From NCBI GenBank assembly GCA_900012615.1, contig LT009757.1, positions 1,329,695 to 1,393,694 of the forward strand: a DNA stretch of 64,000 nt. The letters run 5' to 3'. Source of the stretch: Agrobacterium genomosp. 13 str. CFBP 6927 (GTDB taxonomy: Bacteria > Pseudomonadota > Alphaproteobacteria > Rhizobiales > Rhizobiaceae). Position numbers and translations under genes: made by a program. A model generated the notes under the pieces. It searched no databases. It was not told the DNA's origin and saw nothing but the letters and a program-made list of their open reading frames with translations. Each line of letters starts with the position of its first letter. The first letter of the stretch is position 1. Below are positions 38,605 through 46,538 of the stretch, in pieces.

Positions 38605-38624
38605 CTATTTTCAGTATAAAATAG
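38605..38624. promoter_or_regulatory. AT-rich palindrome between putA and putR (candidate PutR operator)
   Basis: CTATTTT-CAGTAT-AAAATAG is a perfect 7-bp inverted repeat in the 175-bp divergent region, flanked by TTGC and GCAA about 10 bp and 1 bp outside. Lrp/AsnC proteins bind AT-rich dyads of this size. PutR activation of putA in response to proline is established in Agrobacterium; that this is its site is inferred. Confidence 0.5.
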
Positions 38625-38665
38625 GCAATACGAACTTTTATTATTCACATTTGGCGTTAAATCAC

Positions 38666-39136
38666 ATGGCAAATAGTCAAAAAACAGACGATCTGGATCA
38701 CTTCGATCTCAAGATTCTCGAGGCGCTCAGCGAAGACGGGCGCATGTCGGTCCTGCAACTGTCGAAACGCGTCGGCCTTTCCAAGACGCCTTGCCAGACG
38801 CGGCTCAAGCGGCTGGTCGACGAAGGTTATATTCTCGGCTTCCGCGCCATGCTCAATCCACAGAAACTCGGCGTCGATCACATCGCCTTTGCCGAGGTCA
38901 AGCTTTCCGATACGCGTGAAAAGGCGCTGGAGGAATTCAACGCGGCGGTGCGCAAGATCAAGGAAGTCGAGGAATGTCACATGATCGCCGGCGCCTTCGA
39001 TTATCTGCTGAAGGTCCGTACCAGCGATATCCGCAAATATCGAAGAGTGCTCGGTGAAAAAATCTCAAGCCTGCCATCGGTTTCCAACACCTCGACATTC
39101 GTGGTGATGCAATCGGTCAAGGAAACCGGCATCTAA
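38666..39136 (+). CDS. putR: Lrp/AsnC-family activator of putA
   Basis: A 156-residue Lrp-type regulator. The HTH is at about residues 12-60 (LKILEALSEDGRMSVLQLSK, GLSKTPCQTRLKRL) and the RAM ligand-binding domain at about 70-150 (HMIAGAFDYLLKVRTSD). It faces putA across 175 bp. In Agrobacterium the corresponding Lrp-like PutR activates putA when proline is present. A start further upstream is not supported; MANSQKTD at 38666 is the natural N-terminus. Confidence 0.92.
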   Translation: MANSQKTDDLDHFDLKILEALSEDGRMSVLQLSKRVGLSKTPCQTRLKRLVDEGYILGFRAMLNPQKLGVDHIAFAEVKLSDTREKALEEFNAAVRKIKEVEECHMIAGAFDYLLKVRTSDIRKYRRVLGEKISSLPSVSNTSTFVVMQSVKETGI

Positions 39137-39150
39137 GGAAGCGGGCAAAG

Positions 39151-39182
39151 AAAAACGGGCAGACGCAGGCCTGCCCGTTTAT
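39151..39182. terminator. Terminator between convergent putR and ecfG
   Basis: AAACGGGCAG and CTGCCCGTTT form a 10-bp stem with flanking A and T residues, usable from both strands. Confidence 0.75.
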
Positions 39183-39203
39183 TGCCGTCTGCGTTCAGTT
39201 CTC

Positions 39204-39773
39204 TCAGCGCGCCGTGGCAGCGGCAGTGACCGCGCTCATCTGCGCGTCGGGACCGAACTCGTTTTCGTTTTCAATGCCGAGAAGCTCCTGCAGGCGCAGC
39301 CTTGCACGGCTGACCCGGCTCTTGATCGTGCCGACCGGGCAGCCGCAGATTTCGGCGGCTTCCTCGTAGGCAAAACCCGAAGCCCCGATCAGCAGGATCG
39401 CTTCGCGCTGATCGTCCGGCAATTTCGCAAGGGCGGCGCGGAAATCCTGCAGGTCGACCGATCCGTGCTGTTCAGGGGGTACCGACAGACGCGAGGTATA
39501 GACCCCGTCCGTATCCTGCACTTCGCGCCCGGACTTGCGGATCTGGCTGTAGAACTCGTTGCGCAGGATCGTCACCAGCCATGCCCGCATGTTGGTGCCA
39601 GGCTGATAGCTGTCCTGTTTGGCCCAGGCCTTCATGATCGTGTCCTGCACGAGATCGTCTGCACGGTCCCTTGAGCGGATAAGCGAAATCGCGAAGGCAC
39701 GCAGGTTCGGCAGCGCCGCCAGCATTTCCCTTTTGAAGTTGTATTCTGTCTGCTCCGGCTCTTTCGCCATCAT
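39204..39773 (-). CDS. ecfG: EcfG-type sigma factor of the general stress response
   Basis: A 189-residue ECF sigma factor. Region 2 (FAISLIRSRDRADDLVQDTIMKAWAK split as SLIRSRDRADDLVQDT plus MKAW) is near residues 29-55, and region 4 (LPDDQREAILLIGASG, YEEAAEICGCPVGTIKSR) near residues 118-160. This is the EcfG/RpoE2 type that directs GGAAC-N16/17-CGTT promoters. It overlaps nepR by 4 nt, so sigma and anti-sigma are co-translated. The Ala/Thr-rich tail is short. The phyR gene is divergent, as in other alphaproteobacteria. Confidence 0.95.
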   Translation of the reverse strand: MMAKEPEQTEYNFKREMLAALPNLRAFAISLIRSRDRADDLVQDTIMKAWAKQDSYQPGTNMRAWLVTILRNEFYSQIRKSGREVQDTDGVYTSRLSVPPEQHGSVDLQDFRAALAKLPDDQREAILLIGASGFAYEEAAEICGCPVGTIKSRVSRARLRLQELLGIENENEFGPDAQMSAVTAAATAR

Positions 39774-39976
39774 TCCTCCGAAGCCTTGATTTTGGCTTTG
39801 CTTTCGGCTTCATCGAGTTTTTCGAGAAGGTCGAGGAATTTATCAGGGATGCCTTCATCCTGAACGGCATCGTAAAGCTCCCTGAGCTTGCGGGAAATCA
39901 CCGCCCGCCCGGAGTGCGGAACCTGGGGGGCGGCCGAATTGTCCGGCTGATCTTGGTCCGATTGAAATATGTTCAT
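39770..39976 (-). CDS. nepR: NepR anti-sigma factor
   Basis: A 68-residue protein that holds EcfG inactive until phosphorylated PhyR displaces it. The conserved core ISRKLRELYDAVQDEGIPDKFLDLLEKLDEA is visible as KLRELYDAV and EGIPDKFLDLLEKL, the NepR signature helices. The ATG at 39976 (MNIFQSDQ) gives the usual size; a frame from 40006 is 10 residues longer. Stop overlaps the ecfG start. Confidence 0.93.
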   Translation of the reverse strand: MNIFQSDQDQPDNSAAPQVPHSGRAVISRKLRELYDAVQDEGIPDKFLDLLEKLDEAESKAKIKASEE

Positions 39977-40008
39977 AACGTCCGGTATTCCTTTTGTGTC
40001 GAGCAAAG

Positions 40009-40033
40009 AATGCGTGATGAAAAAAATAGTTCC
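40009..40033 (-). promoter_or_regulatory. EcfG promoter candidate for nepR-ecfG (autoregulation)
   Basis: On the minus strand GGAAC, 16 nt, CATT. The -35 is exact and is one arm of the palindrome AGTTCCGA-CGCT-TCGGAACT (40028-40047) whose other arm is the phyR -35. The -10 has one mismatch. Confidence 0.55.
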
Positions 40034-40041
40034 GACGCTTC

Positions 40042-40067
40042 GGAACTTTTTTTGCGATGCGCACGTT
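40042..40067 (+). promoter_or_regulatory. EcfG promoter of phyR
   Basis: GGAAC, 17 nt, CGTT, an exact consensus ending 46 bp before the phyR start codon. phyR is a classical EcfG target, giving positive feedback. Confidence 0.88.
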
Positions 40068-40113
40068 GCTATCTTGGGTTTGCGTTGCAGGCCGCATGAA
40101 AGGGGAGAATTCC

Positions 40114-40908
40114 ATGTCAGTTTCTACACGCATCGCACCGCACCTGCCATATCTGCGCAGGTTCGCGCGTGCCGTTTGCGGCTCACAATCCACGGGCGAT
40201 GCCTATGTTGCGGCAACACTCGAAGCTCTGATTGCCGATATCAGCATCTTCCCGCAGACAAGCAGCGATCGGGCTTCGCTCTATCAATTGTTTGTATCAA
40301 TCTTTAGTTCCGTCACGATCAATATTAAGGCCGACGAAAACCTGTCGGGATGGGAAAAACGCGCCTCTGCGAACCTCTCCGCCGTGCCGCCTCTCGCCCG
40401 TCAGGCTTTCCTTCTGACCACGGTCGAGGAGTTCACGCCTTCGGAAGCAGCAGAGGTTCTGAAAGTGTCCGAAGATCGCGTCGGCCAGTTGATCGACGAG
40501 GCGGCCTCGGAAATCGCGCGTCAGGTGGCGACCGATATCATGATTATCGAGGATGAACCTCTGATCGCCATGGATATTGAGCAGATGGTCACCGATCTCG
40601 GCCACCGCGTCACGGGCATTGCCCGCACGCATACCGAGGCACTCGACCTCTTCCATCGCACCCAGCCGAAGATGATCCTTGCCGACATCCAGCTTGCCGA
40701 TGGCAGTTCCGGCCTCGATGCAATGAAGGACATCCTCCAGATGACGTCCCTGCCGGTGATTTTCATTACGGCTTTTCCGGAGCGACTTTTGACGGGTGAA
40801 CGTCCTGAACCGACTTTCCTTGTTACCAAGCCGTTTAACCCGGATATGGTGAAAGCGCTTATCAGCCAGGCTCTGTTTTTCAACGAAAGCTCTCGCGTCG
40901 CGGCGTGA
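40114..40908 (+). CDS. phyR: PhyR response regulator (anti-anti-sigma factor)
   Basis: A 264-residue protein. The N-terminal half (about 1-140) mimics an ECF sigma factor (LPYLRRFARAVCGSQSTGD; LPPLARQAFLLTTVEEFT-like region) and binds NepR; the C-terminal receiver (about 145-262) carries the phospho-acceptor Asp at about 191 in ILADIQLADG, acidic residues in IIEDEPLIAMD and the KPF lysine. The ATG at 40114 has AAGGGGAG 8 nt upstream; a frame from 40057 is rejected. Kinase gene follows on the same strand. Confidence 0.95.
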   Translation: MSVSTRIAPHLPYLRRFARAVCGSQSTGDAYVAATLEALIADISIFPQTSSDRASLYQLFVSIFSSVTINIKADENLSGWEKRASANLSAVPPLARQAFLLTTVEEFTPSEAAEVLKVSEDRVGQLIDEAASEIARQVATDIMIIEDEPLIAMDIEQMVTDLGHRVTGIARTHTEALDLFHRTQPKMILADIQLADGSSGLDAMKDILQMTSLPVIFITAFPERLLTGERPEPTFLVTKPFNPDMVKALISQALFFNESSRVAA

Positions 40909-40934
40909 AGTTTGCCGAAACCGCGGATGAACTG

Positions 40935-40959
40935 GGAACCAGTGGGGTTCCCGGGCGTT
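40935..40959 (+). promoter_or_regulatory. EcfG promoter of the PhyR-linked kinase
   Basis: GGAAC, 16 nt, CGTT, exact consensus, 26 bp after the phyR stop and 50 bp before the TTG start at 41010. It lies inside the longest open frame of the kinase, which argues for the later start. Confidence 0.8.
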
Positions 40960-41009
40960 GGCGGTTACGGTCGTGGGACTTTCCCACGGCTTTCTGCAAG
41001 GAGACGAAT

Positions 41010-41993
41010 TTGCATCGGCTGGCATGGCATAACGCGGAAAGGAACGAGAGTGAGCTTCACGATTCGCTCGTCCTTGCGTTGCTCGATTCGGGTGAAACAG
41101 TCATGCTGCAGGACTGGAACCGCGATTACATATTCGTGGCCAACCTGCCGGATGTCTGGCGTTTGCCGGCAGATTCCCATCCAACTGATGAGAATCTGTT
41201 CGGCGACGATCTCTCCGCGCGGCTTGCCGAACTTAAAAAGGATATGAATGCCGCGGGCAGCCGGGGCATGCTGGAAGTGAATGCCGGAAACGACCGGGTC
41301 TTCCAGTTTCAGGTCTATTCCACCTTCAACCAGTCGAACCAGACGGTGCTGAAAACCACCATAAGGGAGGTAACGGCGGAAAGGCGGCGCGAGCAGCTTT
41401 TGCGCTCGCTGCTGCGTGAAGTCAGCCACCGTTCCAAGAATCTCCTGGCGATCATCCAGAGTCTTGCGGGCCAGACGGCCCGTTTCAGCCTCACCAAGGA
41501 TGATTTTCTGCGCAAATTCCGGGGACGGTTGCATGCCCTTGCCCAAAGTCAGGATCTCATCACGGATTCCGACTGGAGGGGCGCGCGCATATTCGAGCTT
41601 CTTCGTCAGCAGTTTGACCTTTATGTGCCGGAATATCCGAACCTCATCCACATGGAGGGGGAAAACCTGCTGCTCAATCCGAATGGCGCGCTCTATATCG
41701 GGCTCGCCTTCCACGAGCTGGTGGTCAATACGGTCAGCCATAGCGGCAATCTCGCCTATCATCCGCCAATATCCTTGCAGTGTCGCCAGGAAGGTGATTC
41801 CTACATTGTGGAATGGATAGAGCCGATCAAGCCGTCGAAAGAACCGGCCGAGGTACGGCGCGGCAGCTTCGGCAGTGTTGTTCTTGAAAAAGTGGTTCCA
41901 TCCGCATTGGGTGGAAGCGCCGAATATCAGCTGACACCCGAGCGCATCGTCTATCGGTTGAAATTTCCCTCCGGTGCTGGCGCGGATTCTTGA
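41010..41993 (+). CDS. HWE/HisKA_2-type sensor histidine kinase, probable PhyR kinase
   Basis: A 327-residue soluble kinase from the TTG at 41010, which has a strong AAGGAG 6 nt upstream. The open frame can extend to a GTG at 40905 overlapping phyR, but that segment contains an exact EcfG promoter. The N-terminus is PAS-like (LQDWNRDYIFVANLPDVW). The H-box EVSHRSKNLLAIIQ has His near residue 140, and the ATPase part includes FHELVVNTVSHSG (N-box) and a divergent C-terminus. Alphaproteobacterial PhyR is phosphorylated by kinases of this class, and the gene's place beside phyR makes it the best candidate. Activating signal unknown. Confidence 0.85.
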   Translation: MHRLAWHNAERNESELHDSLVLALLDSGETVMLQDWNRDYIFVANLPDVWRLPADSHPTDENLFGDDLSARLAELKKDMNAAGSRGMLEVNAGNDRVFQFQVYSTFNQSNQTVLKTTIREVTAERRREQLLRSLLREVSHRSKNLLAIIQSLAGQTARFSLTKDDFLRKFRGRLHALAQSQDLITDSDWRGARIFELLRQQFDLYVPEYPNLIHMEGENLLLNPNGALYIGLAFHELVVNTVSHSGNLAYHPPISLQCRQEGDSYIVEWIEPIKPSKEPAEVRRGSFGSVVLEKVVPSALGGSAEYQLTPERIVYRLKFPSGAGADS

Positions 41994-42061
41994 GATAAGT
42001 ACCGGATATGAGGGGTTTGCCAGGAGGGAGCGACCGGCTTCGATCTTGCGGAAAGCGCAAT

Positions 42062-42099
42062 AAAAAAGCACGGCTCGTATGAGAGCCGTGCTATTTTTA
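42062..42099 (+). terminator. Terminator after PhyR-linked kinase
   Basis: AGCACGGCTC and GAGCCGTGCT form a perfect 10-bp stem with a 6-nt loop, followed by ATTTTTAT. Confidence 0.88.
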
Positions 42100-42100
42100 T

Positions 42101-42133
42101 AACAGGTTTTCAGGGGCGAAACCTGTTTATTTT
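42101..42133. terminator. Second hairpin of a tandem terminator
   Basis: AACAGGTTT and AAACCTGTT form a 9-bp stem followed by TATTTT, directly behind the first terminator. The rest of the gap to 42278 shows no gene. Confidence 0.6.
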
Positions 42134-42278
42134 CAGCCAAGCTTCAGGCGGGGACGGGGGAATTGCTTGGCCTGCAGTAAGAATGCCTGTGGCTGGATTC
42201 GGTTCCCCTCAAATCTATTTTTTTTGACAGAGGCCAAATTCACCTGCCGTTTACACCGGCACATGGGTCCTGAGACCC

Positions 42279-43997
42279 TTAGTGCGCCGGTTCGGACCGC
42301 CTCGGAATGAAGTAGCGCATTGGTGCTTCGAGCGACCATTCGAAACCGGTTTCGCGATATTCCGTTGTCACCTGTCCGCCAAACGCGCCTTCGGCGTGCC
42401 GTTTGATGACGGTGGTGCCAAAACCCTTGCGGGTCGGCTCCGTTGCCGGCGGGCCACCCGTCTCGGTCCAGATGAGATGGATCATCTGCCTTCCGTCTTT
42501 TTCAAGCGTCTTCCAGCTCAGGGTGATCTTTCCCAAGGGAACCGACAGCGATCCATATTTGATGGAGTTCGTCGTCAGCTCATGCACCACAAGGCCAAAA
42601 TTCTGTGCCGCTTCGGGAGAAAGCATGAAATCTTCTCCCGAAAGCGCGAAACGCTCGGAAACCGTACCGAAAACGTCGAGATGGGTCTCTATCAGCTTGC
42701 GGATAGGCAGGCCCTGCCACTGAACTTCCGCCAAGGCCCGGATCGACATTCCCAGACCGCGCAGACGGTGATCCACCTCTTTCTGGAATTCCGGGATGCT
42801 TTTATTCTCCCGTCCCAGCTGCCGGATCATCGCCTGAACCAGCGTCAGAATGTTCTTGGAGCGGTGAACGAGTTCGTGCAGCAGCAATTGCAGCCGCTCC
42901 TCCGACTGGCTTCTGTCGAAGGAGGCGTTGGAGAGCGCAATGGCAACCTGGTTGGCCTCCTTGATCTTGGTATCGACGGGGGCCACGATCTCGCCTTCAC
43001 CGATGCGCTCGGCCATATGGGTCAGGTCGCGAATGGACATGCGCAATTGCCGGCCAACCAGATAGGCGCCGCCGATGGCGATCAATACGAGCATCAGGCT
43101 GCCGATCATCATCTGCCGCCAGGTATCCACCAGCGCCGCCTGGCTTGCGGCAAGCGGTCCCCACATCACGATCTTCCATTGCCAGCCCGGTAATTGCGCA
43201 TAGGCGTAAAGATTGCCCTTGCCGTCGAAAAAATTGCCGCTGAAGGCCTGCATTTCCGAAAGGACGGCGGGGGTGACGAATGGCTTGCCCACCTCTGCCT
43301 CCCCCTGTGAACTGGAAACGACAACGCGATTTGTACCGTCGATGATGGCGACCGCCCAGTTGCGCGGCAGGTTTTCGGTGGGAATGAGCCGGCTGAGGTC
43401 ACTGGCGTTCTGCGTCAGGATCAGGGCGTCTCCGGCCGAACCCAGATCCGGGTTGAGCGGCATCGTAACGTTGAATACCCATTCCTTGCTGGTTGCGCCG
43501 AAAAACATGTCCGAGACGGTGATGCGGCGGGATTCGATCGCCTTTTCGAGATTGGCCTCGGCCGGCACCTTGCCCAGTGGCTGGCCATAGGGCACGCGCG
43601 TATTGAGGCGCTGCTGGCCGTCCTTGGTGGCGAGAATGGCGAAAAGTCCTTCCCGTTTCAGACTTTCGGCAACACGTCCCTGAAAGGCGGAAAGATTGCC
43701 GCTTTCAAGCTCGGGGAATTGCGACAGCAGGTTGAGGGAGGTGGCGATTTCCTGCAGGCGGCGATCGATATTGCGGCTGACGACCCGCGCATCCTCAATG
43801 GTCTCGCGCTGCAGGTCATCGCGTTTTTCGGCTTCGAGGCGCAGCATCAGATAGCCGCCGAAAAGAATGAGCGGCAGTGTAATGACGGTTGCCATCACCA
43901 CCAAATAGGTGCCGATGGAGGCGGTCGGGAAAAAATTCGCGCTGCGCCGACGCAAAGCCGAGATCATGTCTTTCAGTTCTTTGCCGGATTGAGGCAT
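42279..43997 (-). CDS. Membrane sensor histidine kinase, HWE family
   Basis: A 572-residue kinase. One membrane helix near residues 28-50, a periplasmic dCache/CHASE-like sensor at about 55-280, a second helix near 290-312, a HAMP-like segment (MSIRDLTHMAERIGEGEI), then the HWE kinase: H-box LHELVHRSKNILTLVQAM with His near 378, N-box VVHELTTNSIKYGSLS, and WTETGGPP in the ATPase domain, including the W-x-E of the HWE class. It converges on the PhyR kinase gene. No response regulator is adjacent, so it may signal to PhyR or another receiver (inference). Confidence 0.88.
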   Translation of the reverse strand: MPQSGKELKDMISALRRRSANFFPTASIGTYLVVMATVITLPLILFGGYLMLRLEAEKRDDLQRETIEDARVVSRNIDRRLQEIATSLNLLSQFPELESGNLSAFQGRVAESLKREGLFAILATKDGQQRLNTRVPYGQPLGKVPAEANLEKAIESRRITVSDMFFGATSKEWVFNVTMPLNPDLGSAGDALILTQNASDLSRLIPTENLPRNWAVAIIDGTNRVVVSSSQGEAEVGKPFVTPAVLSEMQAFSGNFFDGKGNLYAYAQLPGWQWKIVMWGPLAASQAALVDTWRQMMIGSLMLVLIAIGGAYLVGRQLRMSIRDLTHMAERIGEGEIVAPVDTKIKEANQVAIALSNASFDRSQSEERLQLLLHELVHRSKNILTLVQAMIRQLGRENKSIPEFQKEVDHRLRGLGMSIRALAEVQWQGLPIRKLIETHLDVFGTVSERFALSGEDFMLSPEAAQNFGLVVHELTTNSIKYGSLSVPLGKITLSWKTLEKDGRQMIHLIWTETGGPPATEPTRKGFGTTVIKRHAEGAFGGQVTTEYRETGFEWSLEAPMRYFIPRRSEPAH

Positions 43998-44127
43998 ACA
44001 AAAACTCCGGCAGTTACGTCCTTGTTACGTCAGGGATAATACCGTGCCAGTCCCCTTTAGCAATGCCTGATTTTTACCCTCGGTTGTCGCGACACGCCCC
44101 AATTGCGTCGGTGTGATTGAAAAAATC

Positions 44128-44153
44128 GGAACTATTTCAACGATCAACCCGTT
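44128..44153 (+). promoter_or_regulatory. EcfG promoter of the PRC-barrel gene
   Basis: GGAAC, 17 nt, CGTT, exact consensus, about 80 bp before the start codon at 44235. Confidence 0.8.
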
Positions 44154-44234
44154 TGCAAAACGAACCGGCCAAGCGGCGGAAGCAAAACTCGTTACCGCCG
44201 GGCCAGTTGAGAACGATGAAAGGAAGGTACGAAA

Positions 44235-44810
44235 ATGGCAAAGAAACTGAACATACTCGTCACCGCCGCCCTGATGGGCACGACGGCTTTCGCGCCGCTT
44301 GCCATCGCTCAGGGCACCACCCAGCCTGCACCGGCAAGTCCGAGTGCGCAGACCGAGCCGGCAACGCCGCCTGCTACCCCCATGGCGCCTACGGCTCCTG
44401 CGGCCAATGACAGTGCGGCATCAACGACGGGCGGCGCCTACATCACCGAGCAGGGTGAAACGCAGATCAGCGCCAATGATTATATCGGCAAATCGGTCTA
44501 CACCGCCGCCGATGAAAGCATCGGTAATGTCACCAACCTCATCATGGAACAGGATGGCGGCCTCGTTGCAGCCGTGATTGGCGTCGGCGGCTTCCTCGGC
44601 ATCGGTGCCAAGGATGTGGCCGTTCCCATGGACAAGGTGACCATGACGCGTAACGCGCAGGATGGCACAATCCGTCTGACAACGACGGAGACGGCGGAAA
44701 CGCTGAAGGCGGCACCAGAATTCAAGACGCTGGAACAGAAGGCCAGCGAAAAGAATGCGGCAACGCCGGCTGCACCTGACAGCACGACCACTTCAGCTAC
44801 AAAGCCTTAA
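44235..44810 (+). CDS. Periplasmic PRC-barrel domain protein
   Basis: A 191-residue exported protein. Signal peptide about residues 1-25 (cleavage near AIA-Q), then a Pro/Ala/Thr-rich linker to about residue 70, then a PRC-barrel at about 82-150 (NDYIGKSVYTAADESIGNVTNLIMEQDGG, visible as GKSVYTAADESIGNV). The tail is again Ala/Thr/Ser-rich. PRC-barrels mediate protein contacts; exported single-domain forms are abundant under stress in rhizobia but have no fixed function. AAGGAAGG precedes the ATG, and an exact EcfG promoter lies upstream. Confidence 0.85.
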   Translation: MAKKLNILVTAALMGTTAFAPLAIAQGTTQPAPASPSAQTEPATPPATPMAPTAPAANDSAASTTGGAYITEQGETQISANDYIGKSVYTAADESIGNVTNLIMEQDGGLVAAVIGVGGFLGIGAKDVAVPMDKVTMTRNAQDGTIRLTTTETAETLKAAPEFKTLEQKASEKNAATPAAPDSTTTSATKP

Positions 44811-44866
44811 TCCCATACCTGGGAGGCAGGAGCGGGACTGGCTGACAGCAGCCGTCTCGCGAGAGG

Positions 44867-44893
44867 CACCGGCCAGAAGGCCGGTGTCTTTTT
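44867..44893 (+). terminator. Terminator after PRC-barrel gene
   Basis: CACCGGCC-AGAA-GGCCGGTG with TCTTTTTG behind it. Confidence 0.88.
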
Positions 44894-44916
44894 GTGCCGT
44901 TTACGCCCGCAGGTGC

Positions 44917-45900
44917 TCAGTCCCCGGCGTTGCGCGACGAATGCCAGGCCCAGGCGGATTTGATGATGTCGGCCAGCGAATAACGCGGTTCCCAGCCGAG
45001 AACAGCCTTTGCCTTGTCATTATTGGCCACAAGGGTGGTGGAATCGCCATCGCGGCGGTCTGTATATTCAACCGGGAAGGGGCGGCCGGACACTTCAGAA
45101 ATCGCCGCCAGCAATTCCTTCACCGTCGTACCGGTGCCGGTGCCGAGGTTCAGTTCGACGGTTTCACCGCCGGCCAGCAGATAATCCACCGCTCGCACAT
45201 GGGCGTCGGCCAGATCGAGAATGTGGATATAGTCGCGCACGCAGGTGCCGTCACGGGTGTCGTAATCCGTGCCGAATACCTTGAAGCCCTGACGCCGGCC
45301 GAGTGCCGCCTCGATGGCAAGCGGAATCGCATGGGTTTCCGGCTTGTGCCATTCGCCGATGCGGCCTTCGAAATCGGCGCCCGCGGCATTGAAATAGCGC
45401 AGCATCACCGAGCGCAGCCCCTTATAGGTGCTGTAATCCTTCAGAGCCTGCTCGACCACCCATTTGGTGCGGCCATAGGGGTTGATCGGCGCCTGCCGGT
45501 GCGTCTCGTCGATCGGCACCTGTTCCGGTAATCCATAGGTGGCGCAGGTGGAGGAGAAAACGAAGGCCGTGACGCCGGCATCGATGGCGGCCGAGAGAAG
45601 GTTCAGCGAGCCGATGACGTTGTTGTCGTAGAAGGCAACCGGCTGTTTCACCGATTCGCCGACTTCGATCAGTGCTGCAAAATGCAGGACGGCTTCCGGC
45701 TGGTGTTTGGCAAAGACTTCGTCCAATCGCGCCCGATCGCGAATATCGCCCTGTTCAAAGGGTCCCCACCGGACAAATTCCTCATGCCCATTGGACAGAT
45801 TGTCGAAAACGACCGGTTCATATCCTCTTTCGGATAAAAGAAGGCAGGTATGCGAACCAATATAGCCGGCACCGCCGACGACAAGGACTTTCTTCTTCAT
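44917..45900 (-). CDS. galE: UDP-glucose 4-epimerase
   Basis: A 327-residue extended SDR enzyme interconverting UDP-glucose and UDP-galactose. VVGGAGYIGSHTCLLL is the NAD motif, SSTCATYG the Ser/Thr region near residue 121 and YGRTKWVVEQ the Tyr/Lys pair near 146; RYFNAAGAD and NLGTGTGTTVKELL are GalE-typical. The start at 45900 (MKKKVLVVGG) is preferred over a 26-residue longer frame. In rhizobia this enzyme (ExoB) supplies UDP-galactose for succinoglycan and LPS. Confidence 0.95.
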   Translation of the reverse strand: MKKKVLVVGGAGYIGSHTCLLLSERGYEPVVFDNLSNGHEEFVRWGPFEQGDIRDRARLDEVFAKHQPEAVLHFAALIEVGESVKQPVAFYDNNVIGSLNLLSAAIDAGVTAFVFSSTCATYGLPEQVPIDETHRQAPINPYGRTKWVVEQALKDYSTYKGLRSVMLRYFNAAGADFEGRIGEWHKPETHAIPLAIEAALGRRQGFKVFGTDYDTRDGTCVRDYIHILDLADAHVRAVDYLLAGGETVELNLGTGTGTTVKELLAAISEVSGRPFPVEYTDRRDGDSTTLVANNDKAKAVLGWEPRYSLADIIKSAWAWHSSRNAGD

Positions 45901-46012
45901 CAATCGCCTTTCAGAAAAACACGCGGACGCGCCGAGACTGTATGTCACTTTGTTCAAATAAGGGCGGCCTGGCAGCAAGCGCCAACAACCAATCTATCCA
46001 TCGCGGGTAACA

Positions 46013-46048
46013 TAAAAAAAACTGCGCATCCATGGTTAGGATGCGCAG
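46013..46048 (-). terminator. Terminator of the DUF883 / holin-like operon
   Basis: CTGCGCATCC and GGATGCGCAG form a perfect 10-bp stem. On the minus strand it is followed by a run of T residues, so it ends the operon 46883-46095. Confidence 0.85.
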
Positions 46049-46094
46049 CAACTAATGAGAGCTTGACGAAGAGCCGAAACACGCCCGAAGGTGT

Positions 46095-46529
46095 CTATTT
46101 CTTTTTTCGCGTATTCGCCCTCGTCGCCAGAAAACCGGCGGCCATGGCGACGGCAAGCGTCGCATAGGGCCGCGCCTGGATCGCCAGCGTCAGCAGCGAT
46201 TGCAAGGCCAGGGGTGCTGCGGTTAGGGGCGCAGCCGTCAAAGGCGCGACGGGCCGCGCCGCGTAGGCTCTGGGACGTTTGACGATTGCCAATGCCACCA
46301 GCATGATGACACCGAGCAGGAAGGCTGTGCCGGCGACGACGAGCGCGGCAGGACCGGCACCGACATGCCGGGCAAGGTAGATCGACCCCGCAACCACGGC
46401 GGCGACAAAGGCGATCAGAAAGAAGACACCGGTCAGCACCCAAAGGATGATGGTGGCGCGCAGACGCCGGGTGACGACGCGTCCTTCGCGCTGGGTGTCT
46501 CCCAGATAGACCAGCAATGCCTCAAGCAT
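46095..46529 (-). CDS. Phage-holin-family (DUF1469/YqjE-like) membrane protein
   Basis: A 144-residue protein with two strong membrane helices in a hairpin (about 29-50 and 58-82) and a third hydrophobic stretch near 118-135, ending in a basic RKKK tail. The layout is that of YqjE-type proteins, which pair with YqjD/ElaB (DUF883) proteins such as the one encoded just upstream (9 bp gap). Despite the family name there are no phage genes nearby. Probably an envelope-associated stress protein (inference). Confidence 0.75.
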   Translation of the reverse strand: MLEALLVYLGDTQREGRVVTRRLRATIILWVLTGVFFLIAFVAAVVAGSIYLARHVGAGPAALVVAGTAFLLGVIMLVALAIVKRPRAYAARPVAPLTAAPLTAAPLALQSLLTLAIQARPYATLAVAMAAGFLATRANTRKKK

Positions 46530-46538
46530 GATGCGGCC

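Noticed and set aside
36247..38619. 790-codon open frame on the plus strand
   Set aside because: It is exactly antisense to putA; GC-rich third positions of putA keep the opposite frame open. The translation shows no family motif.
46095..46529. Prophage, from the holin-like name
   Set aside because: The protein fits the YqjE stress family and there are no phage structural, integrase or lysis genes near it.
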